IMG/VR virus record: IMGVR_UViG_3300043438_001982
Coordinates: 1 to 43,912 of that record
Direction: 5' to 3' (one strand)
DNA: 43,912 bases
Source of the DNA: a virus
Shown one piece after another: positions 8,397-17,105 of the stretch. The notes below the pieces were generated by a model. The model saw only the letters and a list, made by a program, of their open reading frames with translations, made no database searches and was not told the origin of the DNA. Positions within the stretch are counted from its first letter, which is position 1. Every line of letters starts with the position of its first letter. The position numbers and the translations under genes are program-made.

Positions 8397-8885
8397 ATGG
8401 CTGATTTACTGATGAAAATGCCGATTCCTTATGAACCGAAGAGACAAAATCGATTCATTTTAAGGTTTCCATCAAGTTTAGGTATTAACGAATGGTTTGT
8501 AGAAAGTACTTCTAGACCACACATTACAATAGCTGCGACTGAAATTCCATTCCTGAACACTTCAACTTATGTTGCGGGTAGATTCAACTGGCAAACAATT
8601 AACGTGACCTTCAGAGACCCAATTGGACCGTCAGCGGCACAGGCTCTTATGGAGTGGGTTCGTTTACACGCCGAGTCAGTAACAGGTCGTATGGGATACG
8701 CCGCAGGTTATAAAAAAGACATCGACCTTGAGATGTTGGACCCAACAGGTGTTGTTGTTGAGAAATGGATTATGTATGGTACATTCTTAACAGATGTTAA
8801 CTTCAACGCGTTATCTTATTCACAAGATGCTTTAGCAACAATCTCAGCAACGTTGAGAATGGATAGATGTGTGTTAGTTTACTAA
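8397..8885 (+). CDS. 19: Tail tube protein, gp19-like
   Basis: 162 aa, essentially the T4 gp19 length (163 aa). It forms the hexameric rings of the rigid inner tube. The sequence follows the gp19 family layout: PYEPKRQNRFILRFPSSLG at the N-terminus, a RPHITIAATEIPFLNT strand pair, VTFRDPIGPSAAQALMEWVRLH, then TDVNFNALSYSQDALATISATLR and a hydrophobic C-terminal strand. It has its own TATTTAT motif upstream and a hairpin terminator downstream, as expected for a gene needing high late expression. Confidence 0.95.
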   Translation: MADLLMKMPIPYEPKRQNRFILRFPSSLGINEWFVESTSRPHITIAATEIPFLNTSTYVAGRFNWQTINVTFRDPIGPSAAQALMEWVRLHAESVTGRMGYAAGYKKDIDLEMLDPTGVVVEKWIMYGTFLTDVNFNALSYSQDALATISATLRMDRCVLVY

Positions 8886-8920
8886 TATACTCTTTATAAA
8901 AAATCTAGAACAATTATATT

Positions 8921-8957
8921 TAACCGTAAAGCACATAAACTTTACGGTTAATTTTTT
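8921..8957 (+). terminator. Rho-independent terminator after tail tube
   Basis: An 11-bp perfect stem, TAACCGTAAAG (8921-8931) with CTTTACGGTTA (8940-8950), an 8-nt loop, then ATTTTTT. It ends just before the next ATG at 8960, so that gene is translated from the terminator-proximal RNA of read-through transcripts. Confidence 0.85.
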
Positions 8958-8959
8958 AT

Positions 8960-9703
8960 ATGGATAATCAATCAAGAGAATACGGACAAGCGAATTTTTC
9001 ACTTCCCCATGACGTGGTACCATTACCATCTCAAGGTACATTCTACAAAAACAAAAAGAAATCACTTAAAGTCGGATATCTGACAGCAACTGATGAGAAC
9101 TTATTAATGGCGGGTGGTGACGATATGACACCAAATCTTTTAAGAACAAAGATTTATGAACCAGACTTACGTGTTGAAGACATGTTGGAAGGTGATGTTG
9201 AGGCGGTCTTAATTTTCTTAAGGAACACCGCATTCGGTCCTGAAATGGAACTTACTCTAACTGACCCCACAACAAGAAAACCGTTCAAGACAACAGTCTT
9301 ATTAGACCAACTGTCGATACTTCAAGGACAGACACCTAATGAGGATGGTACATTTACGGTTTCATTACCAAAGTCACAATCAACGGTTAAATTAAAACCA
9401 ATGACTTATGGTGAAATCTTAGAAAATCAAAAAGCATCTGACTATTATCCTGCGGGACGAATAGTACCTAAAGTCACATTAAGACTTCAAAAAGAAATAA
9501 TTGAAGTTGACGGAACTACCGATAAGGGCGAAATCGCCAAATTTATAGAATCTATGCCAATTGCGGATTCAAAATTCATCCGTAAGTTTATGGAAGAGAA
9601 TGAACCACGATTGGATATGAAACGAGTTGTTATGACCCCATCAGGAGAAAAACTTACAGTTAATGTAGGTTTCGGGGTCGACTTTTTTCGTCCTTTCTTC
9701 TGA
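8960..9703 (+). CDS. 26: gp26-like baseplate hub / tail assembly chaperone (frame-0 product)
   Basis: 247 aa. Resembles the T4 gp26 family: an N-terminal PLPSQGTFYKNKKKSLKVGYLTATDENLL segment, an acidic helical region with AVLIFLRNTAFGPEMELTLTDP, and a C-terminal strand ending VNVGFGVDFF. T4 gp26 also ends in a DFF segment. The gene sits between the tube and the tape measure, which is where phages encode the G/GT-type tail assembly chaperones. The frame-0 stop is TGA at 9701-9703, but a conserved-looking extension continues in the +1 frame to 9842 (separate entry). The terminator at 8921-8957 abuts the ATG. The family call rests on motif and synteny. Confidence 0.75.
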   Translation: MDNQSREYGQANFSLPHDVVPLPSQGTFYKNKKKSLKVGYLTATDENLLMAGGDDMTPNLLRTKIYEPDLRVEDMLEGDVEAVLIFLRNTAFGPEMELTLTDPTTRKPFKTTVLLDQLSILQGQTPNEDGTFTVSLPKSQSTVKLKPMTYGEILENQKASDYYPAGRIVPKVTLRLQKEIIEVDGTTDKGEIAKFIESMPIADSKFIRKFMEENEPRLDMKRVVMTPSGEKLTVNVGFGVDFFRPFF

Positions 9704-9842
9704 TTATAGGAAAAGTCAGCTAGACGAGTTCTACTACTTAAACACATTATTAAAGATAACTTATCAAGATTTTTTAATAATGCCGTTGTTCGCAAGAAAG
9801 TATCTTTTAGATAAATGGATTGAAGATAATAAAAAGGACTGA
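9690..9842 (+). CDS. +1-frame C-terminal extension of gp26-like protein (GT/gp51-like)
   Basis: The +1 frame is open from 9669 to the TGA at 9842 with no ATG, GTG or TTG in its first half; the only ATG is near 9780. It encodes VLSSDYRKSQLDEFYYLNT, then LLKITYQDFLIMPLFARKY and LLDKWIEDNKKD. Aromatic spacing followed by a MP..R..L helix is the pattern of gp26 C-terminal extensions and GT-type tail chaperones as I know them. It is most simply reached by a +1 slip at GAC TTT TTT CGT (9680-9691): tRNA-Phe on TTT 9686 moves to TTC 9687, giving a 293-aa fusion. The alternative is a one-base error or transcriptional slippage in the T6 tract, since loss of one T would also fuse the frames. There is no plausible independent start. 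Confidence 0.7.
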   Translation, partial: VLSSDYRKSQLDEFYYLNTLLKITYQDFLIMPLFARKYLLDKWIEDNKKD

Positions 9843-9857
9843 AAACTCAGTCCTTTT
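9832..9857 (+). terminator. Rho-independent terminator before tape measure
   Basis: An 11-bp perfect stem, AAAAGGACTGA (9832-9842) with TCAGTCCTTTT (9847-9857), and an AAAC loop; the T run is inside the stem. The left arm contains the stop codon of the +1-frame extension. A late-promoter-like motif follows at once. Confidence 0.8.
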
Positions 9858-9858
9858 G

Positions 9859-9868
9859 TATTTATATA
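9859..9868 (+). promoter_or_regulatory. Putative late promoter motif TATTTATATA (tape measure)
   Basis: The 14-base stretch TATTTATATAGAAA is repeated exactly at 24866. It ends 19 bp before the tape measure ATG and directly follows a terminator, as expected for a new transcription unit. Confidence 0.55.
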
Positions 9869-9887
9869 GAAACTAATAACATAGAAT

Positions 9888-11735
9888 ATGGCAGAAACTA
9901 ATAACCAAAGTGCTGGTCAAATGGGTGAAGAATTGAAGAACGCGGTTAAACTACCCAACGCTCAAGAATTTGCAGACGCCTTTGAACGAGTAAGTTCTGT
10001 TGCCCGAGAGGTTAATAATCTCTTTGGACAAAGTAGAGAAAGAATTGTTGAGTTAAAAACTGAGATAGTTAACTCTCTACCTGGTATTGCTAGATTGGGA
10101 GGAGATGTTGGTGCAGTAGGAGAGACCATTCAATCAATGGCAACCGCCGCTAGACGAAACGTTGTTGAAAACGCTGCGGATGTTGAAAAACTTTACGCCG
10201 CTTCAAAAGTTTTAGGAGCAACTGTGGGAGAAATATCTGAAGGGTTTTTAAATGTTGGGGTTGGATTCGAACAGATGGGTAAACAACTCGAAGATTCGGT
10301 CAACTATGTTAGAAGTATTGGAGGTAACACTAAACAAGTTATGGATAGTGTTAGGGCCAACATGGACCAAATGAACAGATACCAATTTGAAGGTGGAGTT
10401 CAAGGGTTAACCAAAATGGCGGCACAAGCATCGATGTTGAGATTCGACATGGGTGAAACATTCAGATTGGCGGATAAGGTGTTAACTCCTGAAGGTGCGA
10501 TTGAAACCGCAGCAGCGTTCCAAAGATTAGGAGTATCAGCAGGGGCATTAGCCGACCCATTTGCATTAATGAATCAATCTATTAACGACCCACAAGGTCT
10601 GCAGAATAGTTTGGTTGATGTTGCAAAACAATTTAGTTACTTCGACGAAAAAACCAAAACTTTTAAAATTAGTCCACAAGGAGTTTTAACTCTTAAAGAG
10701 ATGGAAACTCAGACAGGGGTTAGTGCCAAAGAGATGAGTAAACTAGCCGTTGCCGCAGCTGAGGCAGATAAAAGAGTTTCAGCAATCGGTTCTGCGGGTT
10801 TAAACATTAAAGAAGAAGACAAACAATACGTTGCCAACATTGCCAGAATGGGTGAAGGTGGTGAATACGAAGTTAAAATTAATGATGATGAAACTAAAAA
10901 GTTATCTGAACTTACCCAAGATGAATTTGACAAATTAATCAAAGAACAAAAAGAAGGTCCTAAAACAATGGAAGAGATTGCAAAATCTCAAATGTCTATT
11001 TCTGATGCAATTAAAGGTGATGTTGAAGCCATTAGAGCTGCGATTGTTGGAGGTACAGTAACACAAAAAGATTTCTTAAGAGGTGCCGAATCAGTTAGAA
11101 ATGTTTCTACCGCAGTTACAGGTGCGGCATCAAAAAATTTCAGTTCACCTGAAAAAGTAAGAAGTACATTGACAGAATCGTTTGGTGATATAAAACAGTT
11201 ATTTAAAGATATTAATAATAAAGACATTAAAACAACTGATGCGATGTCTGATTACTTAACTAAACTTGGTAATCAAGGAGTTAAGATTCAAGATGGACTT
11301 AAAGAAAGTCTTATGAAAACTTTAGAAGAAAGTCGAGGTAAAATTGGGGATGATACCTCTATTGATAAGGCGGCAAAAGAATTTTTAGATTCGATGATTG
11401 GAAGTGCTAAATCAGGTAAAATTCAGGGTACAGACAAAGGAAACATGCCAGTGTCTTCATTAATTGAAGGTACTAAGTCTACTCAAGTTAAAGAAGCTGC
11501 ATCAAAAGGAGGAGCTTTCGGTGGTTCTACCTCAAAGGTTAATGTGGATGGAGGTTTCAAAATTGACATTAATTTTACGGGAATTGCTGGGGATTTAACA
11601 CCAGCACAAAAAGAACAAATAACTAAGGTACTTGTTGACAAAATGAACACAACTGAAATGAAACAATATATGGTTAGTGTCAATACTAAAGATAACCCAA
11701 CAAAGGCACCTACAGGAAAAGTGTTAGGGTCTTAA
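9888..11735 (+). CDS. 29: Tail tape measure protein (gp29 position)
   Basis: 615 aa, close to T4 gp29 (590 aa). At about 0.15 nm per residue this predicts a tail near 92 nm. The protein is Ala/Lys/Glu/Gln-rich and largely helical, with long heptad-like stretches (ADAFERVSSVAREVNNLFGQSRERIVELKTE), a Gly-containing central region (FLNVGVGFEQMG), and a C-terminal Ser/Gly/Lys-rich section ending in a short beta-like domain. I see no clear transmembrane helix, although many tape measures have one. It directly follows the chaperone gene with the +1-frame extension, the usual partner that coats the tape measure before tube polymerisation. Assigned by composition, length and order. Confidence 0.8.
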   Translation: MAETNNQSAGQMGEELKNAVKLPNAQEFADAFERVSSVAREVNNLFGQSRERIVELKTEIVNSLPGIARLGGDVGAVGETIQSMATAARRNVVENAADVEKLYAASKVLGATVGEISEGFLNVGVGFEQMGKQLEDSVNYVRSIGGNTKQVMDSVRANMDQMNRYQFEGGVQGLTKMAAQASMLRFDMGETFRLADKVLTPEGAIETAAAFQRLGVSAGALADPFALMNQSINDPQGLQNSLVDVAKQFSYFDEKTKTFKISPQGVLTLKEMETQTGVSAKEMSKLAVAAAEADKRVSAIGSAGLNIKEEDKQYVANIARMGEGGEYEVKINDDETKKLSELTQDEFDKLIKEQKEGPKTMEEIAKSQMSISDAIKGDVEAIRAAIVGGTVTQKDFLRGAESVRNVSTAVTGAASKNFSSPEKVRSTLTESFGDIKQLFKDINNKDIKTTDAMSDYLTKLGNQGVKIQDGLKESLMKTLEESRGKIGDDTSIDKAAKEFLDSMIGSAKSGKIQGTDKGNMPVSSLIEGTKSTQVKEAASKGGAFGGSTSKVNVDGGFKIDINFTGIAGDLTPAQKEQITKVLVDKMNTTEMKQYMVSVNTKDNPTKAPTGKVLGS

Positions 11736-11754
11736 TAAAAAATAACCCTCAACC

Positions 11755-11766
11755 TATTTATTAATA
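11755..11766 (+). promoter_or_regulatory. Putative late promoter motif TATTTATTAATA
   Basis: One mismatch from the sheath-type motif. It ends 9 bp before the ATG at 11776, so any leader would be very short. Confidence 0.5.
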
Positions 11767-11775
11767 AAGATATTA

Positions 11776-14700
11776 ATGGGAAGTCCTTTAGATTTTGTAA
11801 GCTCGGATGGTTTCAGAAAGAAACTAATAACTAGGAACTTAACGCCTTACGCTAAGGCTCCTAACCGTCCTACGCAATCAATTAATACAGAATATATTCA
11901 ATCAGACACGTCTGTACAGGATAGTCCTGACCAATTAATTGATACCCCATCTTTTGCAAACCAACTATATCCACTTAACCAATACGGTAATGAAGGTGGA
12001 TACGAACAAGTTCCTGACCCAGGAGCGTTGTTAAACACCAAATCAAATGAAGGTGAATACGGATTCCAAGACGCAAATATTGTAGACCAAGCGTTTCCCG
12101 AGTCTCAAAGATGGAAACCTCTTAACGTGTTTTCTAATGGTAGTCAATTACCTTTAGATAGTGCACCGTTTTTTGATTCGATAGATAGACCACAAACAAC
12201 TAACACTTCAAATAATCAACCATACCCAACAACATTTGTACCTTCAACGTATAGTCCGTTATCGATTTTACTTTCAAATGACCCTGGTGGTAGTAATGGT
12301 TTAATGAGTCAAGACTCCTTTATTGTTAAGTTAGGTGCAGAAACATTAAGAAGAGAGTTTGAAGCAAGAATTGCTGCTCAGATTAGACAAGATACAATTG
12401 GAAGAGCAAACATATTAAATGTTAATAGTGGGACTGACATAGTTAACATTTTGTCAGGTATCGTCCCAATTATTGAACCAAACTATACTATTACCGTAAC
12501 GGCAAACCCAATACTTGCTGCGGCCAACTTCGCCTTAAGATTAGGAGGAAGTATCTTACCTGTATCACCAATACCTGGTTCATACTTTGACCCAAATATT
12601 AATCCTGGTCAACCAACTACAATACAACAAATGACTGCCGCCTTTGGTCAAACAGGGGTCGGTGGATTTTTCAATAGATTATTAGGTGGAGGAAACACTG
12701 GTTCTCAAATCATGTATAACAACATGGGTGCAGGACAAAGGTCTCGTTTGTTTAAAAACATTGACTACAACAGATATAAACCAAACCTTCAAAGAAGTCT
12801 TCTTGATAGATTAGGAGGGGCAATCACAGGAACATTAACTGACAATAGTAACTATTACGTTGGTAACATTACTTCTGAACCGTCAAGAGTGTTCTCACCA
12901 GGTGGTGATATACCTGTAAATGCCTACGGTCAAGAGATGCAAGCACCTGTTTACGGACCACAGGAACTCGCTCAACTATATGAAGGACCAAGTCAAGAAG
13001 TTAGATTAGGTGCTAACGGGCCTACCTATTCTAATGGTGGTGGTATTGAAGGTGGATTTACATGGGTGTCTCCGAAGTACAAAGGAAATGCTGGTAAAAA
13101 AGTTGGTCTTGGTGGTGAGGTCACAAATCAAGACGAAGACTTTAAACCTTCATCATATAATACTACAGAATCTACAGAGAGAACTTTTAAACAAGGTTCA
13201 ATCTTAGACCAAACCCAAAGAATCATTGATAGTCAGCCTCAAGGAGGTAGAAGACTTCAACACGTTGGTAATGCGATTGACCAAGTAAGTAAGGTGTTTC
13301 ATGACGGATACAAAGAACTTACAAAGGGTTCAAGAGTTTACAGATATGAAGGTGCTATTGGACAAGAAGTTGGAACCGAATACTGTAGAGTGTTTGCAAA
13401 AGACGTACCATACTTACAATACAATGACTTACAAAAAGTTGATGGTGTTACAACTAGTGGTAGAAGATTTGCCGACTCAGTATTAGATAACACATATAAC
13501 CTTAACATCGCTCCTAACAAAATGGAGGGTGGACAATCTTCAACCAACCTAATTAACGGAGGTGCGGGAGGTGACGGGTACGCCAAAAAATATATGTTCT
13601 CATTAGAGAATTTGGCTTGGAGAACATCGAGTACACCAGGATACACTGTATCGGATTTGGCGATGTGTGAGAGAGGTCCAAATGGTGGTAGAGTAATGTG
13701 GTTCGCTCCTTACGGATTAACGTTCAGTGAGACTGTATCGACCAACTGGAACCAAAGTGATTTCTTAGGTAGAACAGAACCAATCTACACTTATAAAAAT
13801 ACTCAAAGGTCAGGTACTCTATCTTGGAAAATTGTTGTCGACCATCCGTCGGTATTAAATGTTATTGTTGATAAGGTATTAGGTAACGAAACAAATAGAG
13901 TTAGAGTTGATAGTATTATTGATTCATTCTTTGCTGGTTGTAGAAAATACGACTTATATGAACTTGCTAAAAAATATTATACTGTAAAGCCAGGTGAGTT
14001 ATCTTATTTACAAGATATGATTTCTTCCAAAAACATGACCAAGGAAGAATTAGAATTTACCAAACAAACTATACAAACAGGTAACAACGCACCAAATGGG
14101 GGAGCAACACCTGTTACAGAATCTTCATTGAACTCTGAAGATTACTTTAAAAAGTATGCGCAAATTGCGGGGTATTTTGGTAATGATTTTCCAAAACCAA
14201 ATACAACCCCAAATTATACAACGGAATACACAAGATATACCTCAGCAGGGAATGTTAAATTATATACAAGTAAATCAAACGGAGCTCAATTAGGTACGTT
14301 CTTTAATGCGGTAGTAACACCAAACTATAATTCATTAAAAGAATTAACCGTAGAACTTGCAAAACAATTAAACCAATTTCCTACGGGGTCCATAACTATG
14401 GTTATAGACTCTAGTTGTTCTGCACCTGCAACTAAAAGTTATAATGTTGAATTATCGAAGAGAAGAATTGCATCACTTATTAAGTTTTTTAATGAAACTG
14501 AACCACTTAAAAAATTTATTACAAGTTCACCTCAAAGATTAATAATTAAAGAGGGAAACGCCGCGGGAGAGAATTCACAAGTTAAACAGTTTGATGACAA
14601 GGCAGGTTCATTTATTAATGGACAACTCGTTAGTTGTACCGATAACGACCCAAGTGCGTCTGGTGGTGACACAAAGGCCGATTCTAAAGAAATCTTTACA

Positions 14701-16782
14701 ACAACCGCTATGGCGTGTAGACGAGCGTACGTTAGTTCAATCACAGGGACACTAACAGCTCCTGTAACACCTCCAGAACCACAAACTCAAGATATTTTAG
14801 TTGGAAACGTGGTAACAAGTACTGTTAAAGTACCTGTTGTGGAACAAGTTAGAAGAGAAAGAAATAACGTTACTAAATTAGTTCTAAGGTCTTTATTATC
14901 GGAATGTGATTACTTTGAAACTATCAAAGCGGAAACACCTATGGTATATGACAACTTAAAAGATAAGTTGAAGTTTTTCCAACCAGCGTTTCACTCAACA
15001 ACACCTGAAGGTTTAAACTCGAGACTTACATTCTTACAACAATGTATGAGACCTGGTGAGACAATACCTACAGTAAAACAAAATACACCTCAAAGTAAAC
15101 CTACGTTAGAATATAACAACGCTGTTAACACCGCCTTTGGTGCACCACCAGTATTGGTTTTAAGAATTGGAGATTTTTATAATACAAAAATTGTCCCAAC
15201 ATCATTAGGACTTCAATACGAATCTTTAGATATTAATCCTGAAGGTATTGGGGTTCAACCTATGATTGCCAACGTAACAATGGGATTCAACTTTGTTGGA
15301 GGTAGTGGCTTAAAAGAATCTGTCGATAAGTTACAAAACGCGTTAACATTCAACTATTATGCGAACACTGAAATGTTTGATGATAGAGCGGATGTCACTT
15401 CACAAGAAGAATTCTTAAAGATACTTGATAGTGAATTCTTAAAACAAGATACGTTACTTAATCCACCAACTTTAAATCAGGCGTCACCAAACGCGGGACA
15501 AAGTAATGACGCAACGGTAGGGAAGATTCTTACAAATGTTTTAACAGGGACTACTGAAACTGGTACAATAAATTATTCTGATTTCATGGTACAAGTTGTT
15601 AACGATACTCAAACATATTTTACAAGTGTTGTTAATAAAACTAAAGAAAGTGTTAATCAATATAATAATGCGGTTCGTCAACAGTGGATGTTAGAACGTT
15701 CATACACACAAGGTAAATTTTCAGTCGGAGACCCAAAACCTGAGGTAGTATTGTTTGGTAAATCAAATAATATTGAGAAAAGAATTAATCAAATTTTTGG
15801 TAATTTAGAGGATAACATTAAAGATGACGAGGATTTATTCATACAATTTATAAGTAATAAACAAAAAGGGTTTTCAAAAAAACTGATAAGAGTTGTTAAA
15901 GACAACTACATTAATTTTGTTAAAAACAAAAGAGCATCATTCCAAGGACCAATATCAACTATTACCCAAGGATTAACGGCAATTGAACAAACCTATATTC
16001 AAACTTTAGGTAAACTTAATTTTATAATATACCCTGGACAAACAGGTAAAGGTACCGATGGATTCCAAGCTAAGAATGGTAATACAGTTATATATGTGAC
16101 AACTGGAACAGGTAATGTATACCAAGAGTTGATAGATGACACTAAAAAAATTGGAACAGATATTGGGAAATTTAATACCGCGATTTGGGGTAAAACTAAA
16201 TTTACTTATGGACAAACAACTTACGAAGGCGAATTAGTTTTTGAAACCGCAACAAATGGTATCTCTAAAGCAGTTACTGTTGAAGATGTATTCTTACCTT
16301 TTAGTAATAACACTAACTTTAAAGATAACAAATCTTTTAGAAGACAATATATGGTAATGTCTGACGATGTTCTTGATGATAAAAAATATGAATCGTTTAA
16401 ACAAGCTTTAATAGGTAACGTTGTAAATAACCAATCTTTAGTTGGCCCTGAGGATAGAGGAAACCTTGACTCGGTGTTTGACGCTTATTGGTTAACAACG
16501 GCAAAACCTTTGTTCTTAGAAGAAAACAATATAACTAAAGCGTTTATAACTGAATTAGAAAAAACAAAGTTAAAAGACTTTTTAAAGTATACTCCTTTCG
16601 ATAAGAAAGAAAGAGTATTTAATTATACAACAGAAAACGGGGCTGATGATGAGAAGAAGAAAGCTCAACAAAATATGGTTAAAGGTTTAGGTGCTTCAAC
16701 AAACTTAAACACAAATAATAACACTTGGAACGATGAGAATGGTGCGACAGGTGCTTTAACATCAAAAGCAAAATTAAATTAA
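11776..16782 (+). CDS. 1668-aa baseplate hub / tube-initiator-like protein with OmpA-like insertion
   Basis: Not a simple T4 orthologue. Two regions look like tail-tube-fold domains of the gp48/gp54 or LysM-tail-protein type: residues ~635-715 (GGRVMWFAPYGLTFSETVS ... SGTLSWKIVVDHPS) and ~1120-1190 (PPVLVLRIGDFYNTKIVPTS ... MIANVTMGFNFVGGSG). Between them, residues ~840-990 resemble an OmpA-like peptidoglycan-binding domain: SITMVIDSSCSAPATKSY, then NVELSKRRIASLIKFF, then ACRRAYVSSI where OmpA has NRRVEI. The N-terminal ~600 residues are Asn/Pro/Gly-rich and extended, and the C-terminal ~400 are more helical and charged. Position after the tape measure and before a gp53-like gene supports a baseplate role at the tube base. 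The stop overlaps the next start (TAATG). Confidence 0.65.
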   Translation: MGSPLDFVSSDGFRKKLITRNLTPYAKAPNRPTQSINTEYIQSDTSVQDSPDQLIDTPSFANQLYPLNQYGNEGGYEQVPDPGALLNTKSNEGEYGFQDANIVDQAFPESQRWKPLNVFSNGSQLPLDSAPFFDSIDRPQTTNTSNNQPYPTTFVPSTYSPLSILLSNDPGGSNGLMSQDSFIVKLGAETLRREFEARIAAQIRQDTIGRANILNVNSGTDIVNILSGIVPIIEPNYTITVTANPILAAANFALRLGGSILPVSPIPGSYFDPNINPGQPTTIQQMTAAFGQTGVGGFFNRLLGGGNTGSQIMYNNMGAGQRSRLFKNIDYNRYKPNLQRSLLDRLGGAITGTLTDNSNYYVGNITSEPSRVFSPGGDIPVNAYGQEMQAPVYGPQELAQLYEGPSQEVRLGANGPTYSNGGGIEGGFTWVSPKYKGNAGKKVGLGGEVTNQDEDFKPSSYNTTESTERTFKQGSILDQTQRIIDSQPQGGRRLQHVGNAIDQVSKVFHDGYKELTKGSRVYRYEGAIGQEVGTEYCRVFAKDVPYLQYNDLQKVDGVTTSGRRFADSVLDNTYNLNIAPNKMEGGQSSTNLINGGAGGDGYAKKYMFSLENLAWRTSSTPGYTVSDLAMCERGPNGGRVMWFAPYGLTFSETVSTNWNQSDFLGRTEPIYTYKNTQRSGTLSWKIVVDHPSVLNVIVDKVLGNETNRVRVDSIIDSFFAGCRKYDLYELAKKYYTVKPGELSYLQDMISSKNMTKEELEFTKQTIQTGNNAPNGGATPVTESSLNSEDYFKKYAQIAGYFGNDFPKPNTTPNYTTEYTRYTSAGNVKLYTSKSNGAQLGTFFNAVVTPNYNSLKELTVELAKQLNQFPTGSITMVIDSSCSAPATKSYNVELSKRRIASLIKFFNETEPLKKFITSSPQRLIIKEGNAAGENSQVKQFDDKAGSFINGQLVSCTDNDPSASGGDTKADSKEIFTTTAMACRRAYVSSITGTLTAPVTPPEPQTQDILVGNVVTSTVKVPVVEQVRRERNNVTKLVLRSLLSECDYFETIKAETPMVYDNLKDKLKFFQPAFHSTTPEGLNSRLTFLQQCMRPGETIPTVKQNTPQSKPTLEYNNAVNTAFGAPPVLVLRIGDFYNTKIVPTSLGLQYESLDINPEGIGVQPMIANVTMGFNFVGGSGLKESVDKLQNALTFNYYANTEMFDDRADVTSQEEFLKILDSEFLKQDTLLNPPTLNQASPNAGQSNDATVGKILTNVLTGTTETGTINYSDFMVQVVNDTQTYFTSVVNKTKESVNQYNNAVRQQWMLERSYTQGKFSVGDPKPEVVLFGKSNNIEKRINQIFGNLEDNIKDDEDLFIQFISNKQKGFSKKLIRVVKDNYINFVKNKRASFQGPISTITQGLTAIEQTYIQTLGKLNFIIYPGQTGKGTDGFQAKNGNTVIYVTTGTGNVYQELIDDTKKIGTDIGKFNTAIWGKTKFTYGQTTYEGELVFETATNGISKAVTVEDVFLPFSNNTNFKDNKSFRRQYMVMSDDVLDDKKYESFKQALIGNVVNNQSLVGPEDRGNLDSVFDAYWLTTAKPLFLEENNITKAFITELEKTKLKDFLKYTPFDKKERVFNYTTENGADDEKKKAQQNMVKGLGASTNLNTNNNTWNDENGATGALTSKAKLN

Positions 16783-17105
16783 TGGCATTTCAATATTGGA
16801 ACCGATACAGTGATTTTTTAATAAACGGAGAACAAACAGTTGTCCCATATGTTAGCTTGCCTCAAAAATCAACTGACAAGGCTTACATATATAAAGTCGC
16901 TCAAAGTAGATTAGATAAGGTGTCTCAAGAGTACTATAACTCGCCAACATTTAATTGGTTAATACTTCAGGCTAATCCACAATTTGGAGGGCTCGAAAAC
17001 AATATATATGATGGGGCTATATTGATTATTCCGTTTCCATTACTACCATCTCTACAGGATTATAAAGCGGCGTTAGAAAATCATTTTTATTATTATGGTA
17101 GGTAA
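16782..17105 (+). CDS. 53: gp53-like baseplate protein with LysM-like fold
   Basis: 107 aa. Pattern: an N-terminal FQYWNRYSDFLING, then DKVSQEYYNSPTFNWLILQANPQ and DGAILIIPFPLLPSLQDY. The helix / WLILQAN / G..L.IP series is the LysM-like form shared by T4 gp53 and short contractile-injection baseplate proteins, which clamp the wedge to the central hub. It is shorter than T4 gp53 (196 aa). It overlaps the upstream giant by 1 base and the downstream hub giant by 11, so the three are translationally coupled. LysM here is more likely a protein-protein module than a sugar binder. Family resemblance is moderate and context is strong. Confidence 0.6.
   Translation: MAFQYWNRYSDFLINGEQTVVPYVSLPQKSTDKAYIYKVAQSRLDKVSQEYYNSPTFNWLILQANPQFGGLENNIYDGAILIIPFPLLPSLQDYKAALENHFYYYGR

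Noticed and set aside
9698-9703. Frameshift at TTC TGA rather than at the T6 run
   Set aside because: A +1 slip would pair the Phe anticodon with TCT, a poor match; TTT to TTC at 9686-9689 is much more favourable.
10709-11683. Minus-strand ORFs opposite the tape measure and other large genes
   Set aside because: Shadows of strong plus-strand coding sequence; no leader signals or recognisable domains.
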